DNA from: Corynebacterium striatum ATCC 6940
Lineage (GTDB): Bacteria > Actinomycetota > Actinomycetes > Mycobacteriales > Mycobacteriaceae
Length of the DNA: 64,000 nt
Assembly (NCBI RefSeq): GCF_000159135.1
Contig: NZ_GG667520.1
Location: forward strand, 272,905-336,904
Direction: 5' to 3'
Every line of letters starts with the position of its first letter. Within the stretch, counting starts at the first letter, position 1. A program made the position numbers and the translations under genes. The notes below the pieces were generated by a model, which saw only the letters and a list, made by a program, of their open reading frames with translations, ran no database searches and was not told the DNA's origin. This document shows positions 54,063 to 64,000 of the stretch, piece by piece.

Positions 54063-56168
54063 TTGCATCAGAAACAAACACCGTTCCACGCCACGCAGCC
54101 GGCTGCCCATGCCGTGCAGGAAACGGAAGCGGAAGGGTGGCATCGCATCCTGGACTGGCGCCCGCGGAGCACACTCTCGCGGGTGCTGATTGTTTTCCTG
54201 CTGGTAGCGCCAGTCATCCTCGCAGCCACGATGATGTGGGCGATGTGGGACCCTTCCAAGTACATGCGGCAGATTGACCTGGCGGTGGTCAACGAGGACG
54301 TAGGCGTGGAAAAGCAGGGCAAGTACGTCAACTACGGCGATCAAGTAGTAGAAGGCCTCCTGGAAACTGACTACCTGAACTTCGCCGAGATGAACGCCCA
54401 GGAGGCAAATGATGGGTTGTTAAAGGGCAAGTACCTGATGGTGGTGACCATCCCAAAGGATTTCTCGGAGCAAGCGGTCACCATCATCAGCGATAAGCCG
54501 GTCAAACCGCAGATCCACTTCGCCAGCAACGACTATTACGGAACGAATGGCTCGGTGATTTCTTCGAGCCTGGTTCCGCAGGTGCAGACCAGCGTTGAGA
54601 ACGCGATTTCCAAAAAGTATGCGGATCAAGTCATCGAGGGCATGGTCAAGCTCAGCGATGGCATCGGTGCCGCAGCCGCAGGCGCAAGCCGTCTTGACGA
54701 GGGCGTGGGCAAGCTGCAGGCTGGCGGCGAGAAGGCTGTGACCGGCATCGACAAGCTGGATGCCGGAGCGGGCGAGCTCAACAACGGTGCGGGGCAGCTG
54801 CACGATGGCACTGGCCGGCTAGTCCAGGGCGTAAGCGAGCTTTCCACGGGAGCGGGCCGGCTTGACGACGGCGCGAATAAGCTGGCGACGGGCTCCGATA
54901 AGTTGTTGGAGGGCACGGGCAAGCTTGGCGAAGGCGCCAGCCAAATCGAAGGCGGCGTCGGCCAGCTTACCGGCATGCTCATCCCACTCCTGCAGCAAGC
55001 ACAGTCAGTGGTGCCGAGCCTCATCGGCTTAGTGGATGTGCTGCGCGGAATGGGAATGACGGACCAGGCAGACCAGCTTTCCGCTTTGCTGACGAAGCTG
55101 GATCCGGCAAATAGCAGCAACATGGTATCCCAGCTGGAGAAGCTGCGTGATGGTACGAAGCAGTTGAATTACAACTTGTCTGACCCGAATTCCGAGTACC
55201 TAGGTGGCATGCTCAAGCTCAACCAGGGCACGCATCAGCTGGCGGAGGGAACCGGCCAGCTGAAAAGTGGCGTGGGCAAGCTATCGACCGGTGCCGTGCA
55301 GCTGAATGAAGGCGCGGGACGCCTGGCAGAGGGCACCACGAGCCTCAAGGATGGTACCGGTCAGTTGAAGAGCGGCGGTGCCCAATTGAAAGACGGCATC
55401 GATAGGCTCAAGGATGGTTCGGGTCAGCTCGCCACGAAGCTGGGCGAGGGCGCTGAGAAGGCCCCGCGTATTACCCAGCCGGACGTGACCTCACAGAATA
55501 TGGCGGTGCCGATCAACTTCACTGAATCCAACGTCCATCCGGTGCAGACCGGCGTTAGTGCCGTCGACCCAACCAAGAAGGAAATCGCGGGCGGCGTCTC
55601 GATGCTTCTGGTGCTCGTCTTTGGCTTCCTAGCCATGCTGCTGCTCTCTATGACCCTGCCTTATTATCTGCGTGGCATTTTGCCCGCATTCGCGCTGGTT
55701 AGCGGAATCAACTTCTTGTTGTTGCTGGGTATGGCGCTGATGTCCACGCTTATGGGTTGGCACCCGGCAAGCTGGCCGATGATGCTGGGAGTGCTCGCAG
55801 CAATCGCGATGGTGGGCGCTGCCACCTACCAGCTGCTGCTGGTGACCTTCGGGCGCAGGATTGGCGCCATCTTCGCGGTCGGCGTTTTTGCTATGGGCGT
55901 CATGGTCTTCGGCGGCGTGTGGCCCACGGCGGCCATTCCGGCACCGCTGCGTTTGCTGCATCCATTGCACCCGATGACCTATGCCAAGAATGCCTTCACC
56001 CGCGCCACCGATGGCATTCATGACGGCACTTTCGCCGGCGGCATCGTAGTCTTGCTCAGCGTCACCGTCTTGGCAGTAGCCGCCAGCTACCTCATCTTCC
56101 GCGCACGCCACCACGGTACCGCGCGCCTATTGGACGAGCACAAGGTCATGACAGCGGCCACGGCTTAA
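54063..56168 (+). CDS. YhgE/Pip-family membrane protein
   Basis: 701 aa. One N-terminal membrane helix (SRVLIVFLLVAPVILAATMM), an extracytoplasmic domain, then from about residue 205 a long repeat region with the pattern L-x2-G-x3-L (KLDAGAGELNNGAGQLHDG, RLAEGTTSLKDGTGQLKSGG), predicted as a long coiled or solenoid stalk. The C-terminal 200 residues hold five membrane helices, ABC-2-like. Related proteins include phage infection protein Pip and ESX-associated exporters. The TTG start at 54063 was chosen because AGGGAG lies 9 bases upstream; GTG 53979 and ATG 54045 have no such site. Confidence 0.88.
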   Translation: MHQKQTPFHATQPAAHAVQETEAEGWHRILDWRPRSTLSRVLIVFLLVAPVILAATMMWAMWDPSKYMRQIDLAVVNEDVGVEKQGKYVNYGDQVVEGLLETDYLNFAEMNAQEANDGLLKGKYLMVVTIPKDFSEQAVTIISDKPVKPQIHFASNDYYGTNGSVISSSLVPQVQTSVENAISKKYADQVIEGMVKLSDGIGAAAAGASRLDEGVGKLQAGGEKAVTGIDKLDAGAGELNNGAGQLHDGTGRLVQGVSELSTGAGRLDDGANKLATGSDKLLEGTGKLGEGASQIEGGVGQLTGMLIPLLQQAQSVVPSLIGLVDVLRGMGMTDQADQLSALLTKLDPANSSNMVSQLEKLRDGTKQLNYNLSDPNSEYLGGMLKLNQGTHQLAEGTGQLKSGVGKLSTGAVQLNEGAGRLAEGTTSLKDGTGQLKSGGAQLKDGIDRLKDGSGQLATKLGEGAEKAPRITQPDVTSQNMAVPINFTESNVHPVQTGVSAVDPTKKEIAGGVSMLLVLVFGFLAMLLLSMTLPYYLRGILPAFALVSGINFLLLLGMALMSTLMGWHPASWPMMLGVLAAIAMVGAATYQLLLVTFGRRIGAIFAVGVFAMGVMVFGGVWPTAAIPAPLRLLHPLHPMTYAKNAFTRATDGIHDGTFAGGIVVLLSVTVLAVAASYLIFRARHHGTARLLDEHKVMTAATA

Positions 56169-56182
56169 GCGGCGTGCGCGAG

Positions 56183-57336
56183 CTAACCAAGCTCCCGGTG
56201 TAGGCGCTCCGCGCCGCCGGGGTAGTTGCGCAGCCGCAGTCCAAGCCCTGCGGCGAGCTCGCCATAGCGCAGCGCGAACCCGGCGCTGCGGCTGCCAGAA
56301 TTACAAATTACCCAGACGGTGCCGCCAGCCGGAGCATCTAAAGAGCCCAGCGCCTCGCGCACCTTCTCATCGCCAGCGGTGCCTGCAGCAATCGTGTGAA
56401 AAGGCAGAGCGCGGTGGCGCAAGTTCGCCGGCAGCGAGCTATAAAGCAGTGCGGACGGGTCGCGGATGTCGAGGAAGCACTCCGCCGTTTCGCCAGCGCT
56501 AGCAGCAACGCCAGCGCTAGCAGCAACGCTGGCGCTAGCAGCAACGCTGGCGTTGGAATTGAGCTCGGCATGAGCTCCCAGTGAGGTGCATAGTGCGCGC
56601 CCGGGATCGGCGCTGACGCGGAAGCTGCGCAGACTAGCTGGGTACGCGGTGTAGCTGGATACCTGGCCCACGGTGGTGTCGATTCCGGTGAACCAGCCAA
56701 TCGCGGCGGTGGCCATCAGCCCGCCGATGACGGAGGTGGTAGCTCCCAGAACACCGGCGCTGGCGCAATCGGGAAGGGTATCGGCAGTGGGAGCGGCAGG
56801 GAAGAGGTCGCGCAAACCGCAGCCGCGGCCATCCGGGGTCTCAGTGCCTGAATGCCATAGTGCTACGTCGCCGCGAAAACCCAAGACGGTGCCCCAGACC
56901 AGCGGAGTCGAGGTTGCCTCGCAGGCGTCGGCGATGAGGTACTTCGTGTCGAAGGTATCTGTGCCGTCGATGATGAGGTCTGTGTCCTGACACAGATGCA
57001 GTGCATTGTCTGCGCTAAATCGGGCGACTTTCGCCTCGATGTGTATCTCTGGCTGTAGCTCGCGGGCGCGCCGGGCGGCGACCGCGGCCTTGGGCTGGCC
57101 CACGTCATCCACGCCGAAGAGCACCTGGCGGTGGATATTGCTCAGCGCTACCTCGTCATCGTCGATGAGCGTAATGTGCCCGATACCCGCGGCGGCCAGC
57201 TGCTGCAGGACCGGGCAGCCCAATCCGCCCGCGCCCACGATGAGCACGTGCGCGCGGTTAAGCGCAACCTGCGCATCCTGGCCGATTAGCACCTGTTGGC
57301 GCGCGGTGCGGGCAGACTCGAGTTCGCTAAGGCCCA

Positions 57337-57337
<1 letters not shown>
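56183..57337 (-). CDS. thiF: ThiF/MoeB-like adenylyltransferase with rhodanese domain
   Basis: 384 aa. N-terminal E1-like domain with VLIVGAGGLGCPVLQQL (nucleotide binding) and the Arg-rich TLIDDDEVALSNIHRQ. It activates the ThiS C-terminus. The usual CxxC zinc pairs are not complete (GRGCGLRDLF and DCASAGVLG only; no C-terminal CxxC). A C-terminal rhodanese-like domain has an active-site loop VICNSGSRSAGFA with Cys, which could pass sulfur to ThiS. Between them is a tandem-repeat linker. GTG start overlapping the thiG stop. Last gene of the thiamine operon. Confidence 0.9.
56495..56548 (-). repeat. Three 18-bp tandem repeats inside thiF
   Basis: Unit agcgctagcagcaacgcc, three copies with one or two changes, plus a partial fourth. 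In frame it codes for an Ala/Ser/Val linker (SVAASASVAASAGVAASAG) between the ThiF and rhodanese domains. Copy number may vary among strains. Confidence 0.85.
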
Positions 57338-58318
<981 letters not shown>

Positions 58319-58363
58319 CGTGTTCCTTATACCTGTCTTGATATAGCTGTCTGTACTTCGGCT

Positions 58364-59475
58364 CTAGCGCGCAAAGCGCAGCGGGTCACAGGCCGAAAGG
58401 TCGATGCTGGGGTCCTCGCCGAGGACGAGCTCGCGCGTACACCGTGCGCCGAAGGCGGCCAGCAGGATGCCATGGCGGAAATACCCAGTGGAGACAATGA
58501 GCCTGTCACTCACGCGCCCCAAGTAGGGAAGATCATCAGGCGTGCCCGGGCGGGCGCCGGTGGTGGCTTCTAGGAACTCGCAATCCTCGATGCCCGGCAG
58601 CACCCGGATGGCATCGCGCAGCAAGTCATAGACACCGCCGGCCAGCGGGGCATGGAGGCTATCCTCGCGGCTGGTCGCGCCCACGGCGATGGTTCCGTCG
58701 CCGCGTGGAATCAGATAGATAGGGCGGTCTTCCACGAATCCGCGCACCACGCGGTTTAGTAGCGGGCGGCGTTGCTCTGGCACACGTAGGCGCAGGATGT
58801 CGCCATAGACTGGGCGCAGCGGTTGCGACCATCCGCTAAGACCATTCGCCCCCAGTCCGGCGGCCAGCACCACCTGGTCTGCGGCGAAGGTACCTTCTTC
58901 GGTGTGTACCATTCCGCCGTCGACTCCATCGTCGATGTGTGTGACCTTTGTGCGGTGAAAGCGCACGCCTAAGTTTTCCGCGGCGTCATATAGCGCGAGC
59001 GCCCATTGCCGGGGGAAGACCTGCGTATCCCCAGGAATTGAGACGGCGCCGGCCAGGCGTGGGCTCAGCCCCGGTTCGAGGGAGCGCGCCTGCCGCACGG
59101 TGATGCGCTCGACCTGCATGCCGTGCGCATTCTGGTAGTCCATGAGCTCTGACAAATGCTGGGAATCGGCGCGGTCCGCGGCTACCACGAGCGTGCCTTC
59201 GTCGCGGTAGCCGGTATCGAGGTCGCTGTGCTTGGCGACGGCCGCGATAAGCTCCGGATACCACTTGCCTGAGGCCTGCATCAGCGGAAAGAGCGGGTCT
59301 TGTTGATAGACCACCTCCGCGGCGGGAGCCAGCATGCCGCCGGCATGGTGCGTGGCGCCGGATGCCGGCGCTGGGTCGAAGACATCGACATTGATCCCTG
59401 ACTGCGCCATCTCTACTGCGGTGGCAAGGCCGATGACCCCGGCGCCGACGATGGCAACGCTTGAGCTGGCAGTGC

Positions 59476-59479
<4 letters not shown>
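58364..59479 (-). CDS. thiO: Glycine oxidase for thiazole synthesis
   Basis: 371 aa FAD-dependent oxidase. The N-terminal Rossmann motif is VAIVGAGVIGLATAVEMAQSG. A substrate domain lies in the middle and the C-terminal FAD part includes GTIAVGATSREDS and GYFRHGILLAAFGARC. It turns glycine into the imine used by ThiG. The ATG at 59479 overlaps the thiE stop (ATGA). Confidence 0.94.
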
Positions 59480-61975
<2,496 letters not shown>

Positions 61976-62154
61976 CTTGCATTACACACCATAAGCCCTG
62001 TGATGCGCGTCTGTCTTGGAATTGCAAGAATTTGCTGTTCGCGCGGTGGGTATGGAAGAATCCTCTTGTTCTATGTAACAGGCACGAACCGGTCAGCTTC
62101 TTCAAGGTTGAAGGGGCGCTAGGGTCCTCTGTCTTAAACTGAAAAGGAAAAACA

Positions 62155-62499
62155 ATGGCTAACCTCATTGATAAGGTAGATGCAGCACAGCTGCGCGACG
62201 ATGTCCCAGACTTCCGCCCAGGCGATACCCTCGACGTAAACGTCAAGGTCATCGAGGGTAAGACCCAGCGTGTTCAGCTCTTTAAGGGCGTTTGCATCCG
62301 CCGTCAGGGCGCTGGCATCCGTGAGACCTTCACCGTCCGTAAGGTCTCCTTCGGTATCGGCGTTGAGCGTACCTTCCCGGTTCACTCCCCGAACATCGAG
62401 TCCATCCAGGTTGTACGCCGCGGCCGCGTCCGCCGTGCAAAGCTGTACTACCTGCGCGACCTGCGCGGCAAGAAGGCTCGCATCAAGGAGCGCCGCTAA
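62155..62499 (+). CDS. rplS: 50S ribosomal protein L19
   Basis: 114 aa. Core motifs: [36 protein letters not shown] and [21 protein letters not shown]. It sits at the 30S-50S interface. The ATG at 62155 follows AAAAGGAAAAAC. Divergent from thiC over 287 bases that hold the riboswitch. In many bacteria rplS follows trmD; here it has its own unit 12 kb away. Confidence 0.97.
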   Translation: MANLIDKVDAAQLRDDVPDFRPGDTLDVNVKVIEGKTQRVQLFKGVCIRRQGAGIRETFTVRKVSFGIGVERTFPVHSPNIESIQVVRRGRVRRAKLYYLRDLRGKKARIKERR

Positions 62500-62511
62500 T
62501 TTTAGGCGTTC

Positions 62512-62549
62512 AGGCCTCCTCCTTCGCTTCGGCGAAAGGGAGGCCTTTT
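62512..62549 (+). terminator. Rho-independent terminator of rplS
   Basis: Stem AGGCCTCC / GGAGGCCT with an inner TTCGC / GCGAA stem and a TTCG tetraloop, then TTTTC. Confidence 0.85.
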
Positions 62550-62665
62550 CTTATGTCCTCTCGCTGCGATTGCAAGGAATCCGCTGATAAGAGTTGGATG
62601 GGAACAGCAGCTTGGTGCTCGGTGTGGTGCGGGAGTTGAGAGGTTTTGTTGCTAGGATTTAGCGC

Positions 62666-63514
62666 GTGAATAACGAGAAGGAATTCGAAAATCAAAACAG
62701 TGATAATTCTGCTTGGCCAGGTAACTCCGGTGCAAACGAAGAAGTCACTGGCCGCCGGGTCGCTGCCGAGAAGGTCACGCCGGTAGAGAAAGACTCTGAC
62801 AAGGGCGAGAAGAAAGAGATGCCCTGGATTCTGGAAACGCTCCTCGTTATCGTGTGTGTGCTTGCGGTCGTCGGTTTGGTACAGACCTTCATTGGCCGCC
62901 AATATGTCATTCCTTCTGGTTCTATGGAACCAACCCTCCACGGCTGCGATGGCTGCACCAATGACCGCATCTTCACCGAGAAGATTTCTTACTACGGCGA
63001 CAAGGGCCCAGAGCCTGGCGACGTCGTGGTCTTTGAGGGCACCGAAGACTGGAACCGTAACTACGTGTCCCCGCGCTCGAACAATAGCGTGATCCACGCA
63101 ATCCAGGACGCACTAAGCTATGTGTCTTTGACCCCGCCAGATGAGAACACTCTGGTCAAGCGTGTCATTGCTACTGGTGGCCAGACCGTTTCCTGCCAGG
63201 AAGGTGATCCAGCAGTCATGGTTGACGGTAAGCCCATCAAGCAGGACTATGTCATGGATCCGCCAACGTACCCTGTGGATAAAACCACCGGTTCCGAGGC
63301 ATGCGGTGGCGCATACTTTGGCCCAATCACCGTTCCAGAAGGCAACATTTGGGTCATGGGTGACAACCGCACTGCCTCCGCGGATTCCCGCTACCACATG
63401 CAAGATCGGTACCATGGCACGATTCCCGTAGAAAACGTTCGCGGCAAGGTCATGTTTGTGCTGTTCCCGTTTAGCCGCATCGGTGGGATCGATGACCCAG
63501 ACATCCAAGCCTAG
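62666..63514 (+). CDS. lepB1: Signal peptidase I
   Basis: 282 aa. One membrane helix at about residues 53-75 (PWILETLLVIVCVLAVVGLV). The catalytic Ser is in YVIPSGSMEPTLHG and the catalytic Lys in LVKRVIATGG, with GDNRTASADSRYH as box E. It cleaves signal peptides from exported proteins on the outer face of the membrane. Between boxes C and D is a long loop. A charged N-terminus precedes the helix. GTG start at 62666. The 3' end overlaps lepB2 by 23 bases. Confidence 0.95.
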   Translation: MNNEKEFENQNSDNSAWPGNSGANEEVTGRRVAAEKVTPVEKDSDKGEKKEMPWILETLLVIVCVLAVVGLVQTFIGRQYVIPSGSMEPTLHGCDGCTNDRIFTEKISYYGDKGPEPGDVVVFEGTEDWNRNYVSPRSNNSVIHAIQDALSYVSLTPPDENTLVKRVIATGGQTVSCQEGDPAVMVDGKPIKQDYVMDPPTYPVDKTTGSEACGGAYFGPITVPEGNIWVMGDNRTASADSRYHMQDRYHGTIPVENVRGKVMFVLFPFSRIGGIDDPDIQA

Positions 63515-64000
63515 GGGGTCTGGGGCTAACAGTCCCCGCATTCGTGCTGCAAAGCCGCGGCGGGCGGAGGAAGAGCGCGTCCGTATGCGCGATTTGCTGC
63601 CCACGGTTGTGGCGGTGTTCGTGTTCTTGGCTCTGACGCAGACTTTCGTGGGCCGGATGTATCTCATTCCCTCGGCCTCCATGGAACCCACGTTGCATGG
63701 CTGTGCGGGGTGTAAGAATGACCGCATTGTGGTCCAAAAGCTCAGCTACTACTTCTCCGATCCACGCCCTGGCGATGTCGTGGTCTTTGCCGGTGAGGAT
63801 TCCTGGAACGCCTCTTTCCAGGTTCAGCGCTCCGACAACGTGTTGGTACGCGGGCTGGAAAATGCAGGTGCCGCAATCGGCTTGCTGCCCAACGGTGAGA
63901 ACATTTTGGTCAAACGCGTCATAGCCACAGAAGGCCAGACGGTGTCCTGCGAAGCAGGGGATCCCGCCGTCATGGTCGATGGTTTACCCATCGACCAGTC
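63492..64000 (+). CDS. lepB2: Second signal peptidase I, C-terminus beyond the window
   Basis: Partial: 169 codons read. A basic N-terminus (KPRRAEEERVRMRD) precedes one membrane helix (LLPTVVAVFVFLALTQTFVG). The catalytic Ser is in YLIPSASMEPTLHG and the catalytic Lys in LVKRVIATEG. It shares with lepB1 the Cys pair after the Ser (GCxGCxNDRI) and the SCxxGDPAVMVDG block, so the two arose by tandem duplication. ATG at 63492 overlaps lepB1. Box E and the end are cut off. Confidence 0.92.
   Translation, partial: MTQTSKPRGSGANSPRIRAAKPRRAEEERVRMRDLLPTVVAVFVFLALTQTFVGRMYLIPSASMEPTLHGCAGCKNDRIVVQKLSYYFSDPRPGDVVVFAGEDSWNASFQVQRSDNVLVRGLENAGAAIGLLPNGENILVKRVIATEGQTVSCEAGDPAVMVDGLPIDQ

Noticed and set aside
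56495..56548. Possible CRISPR-like repeats
   Set aside because: Repeats are contiguous without spacers and lie in frame inside thiF.

Overview
The window is a gene-dense (roughly 60% GC by eye) piece of chromosome from a Corynebacterium. The evidence is gene order and protein type: hisDCB-MFS-hisHA-impA-hisFI running into lgt and pyk; a SepIVA-DUF177-rnc-mutM-acyP-smc-ftsY block; amt-glnK-glnD-ffh; AmtR-type operators; a long actinobacterial MrpA; two tandem signal peptidases; and many GTG/TTG starts with GTGA or TAATG overlaps. No species is assigned. No rRNA, tRNA, CRISPR array, insertion sequence or prophage was seen.

Layout. 1-915: two overlapping YbjN-family genes, divergent from the histidine operon. 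1135-9606: histidine operon (hisD, hisC, hisB, a 52-aa membrane protein, an MFS exporter, hisH, hisA, impA, hisF, hisI), ending in a Trp-region membrane protein. 9677-14259: a TrpC-like protein that has lost catalytic residues, lgt, pyk and an HNH/DUF222 gene. 14327-19524: glycogen phosphorylase, an M20 amidohydrolase, an orphan gene and glycerate kinase. 19652-20998: glutamate dehydrogenase. 21137-31780: cell division, RNA processing, DNA repair and chromosome segregation (sepIVA, DUF177, rnc, mutM, acyP, smc, ftsY), interrupted by a membrane protein and an AGCS amino-acid/sodium symporter. 32066-38220: Mrp cation/proton antiporter operon. 38298-43838: ammonium transporter, PII protein, PII-modifying enzyme and SRP protein Ffh. 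43974-47430: a radical SAM/SPASM enzyme facing an acyltransferase-3/SGNH protein. 47873-50723: rpsP, cupin, rimM, trmD, orphan. 50875-56168: an exported anchored protein, tex, and a YhgE/Pip membrane protein. 56183-61867 (minus strand): thiamine operon thiC-E-O-S-G-F behind a TPP riboswitch. 62155-64000: rplS and two tandem signal peptidases, the second cut by the window edge.

How it fits together. Nitrogen metabolism is a theme: gdhA, amt-glnK-glnD with two perfect AmtR-type boxes, and possibly the AGCS symporter. SRP components ftsY and ffh sit with export enzymes (lgt, lepB). The most interesting stretch is 6266-10507. In other actinobacteria a trp operon lies between hisI and lgt. Here only its membrane protein and a TrpC relative remain. 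That TrpC relative has lost several textbook catalytic residues but keeps its own promoter. HisA carries the two substitutions I associate with the HisA-only form derived from bifunctional PriA. Together these suggest that the ancestral trp operon was lost, HisA then specialised, and the remaining TrpC-fold protein was retained for an unknown job.
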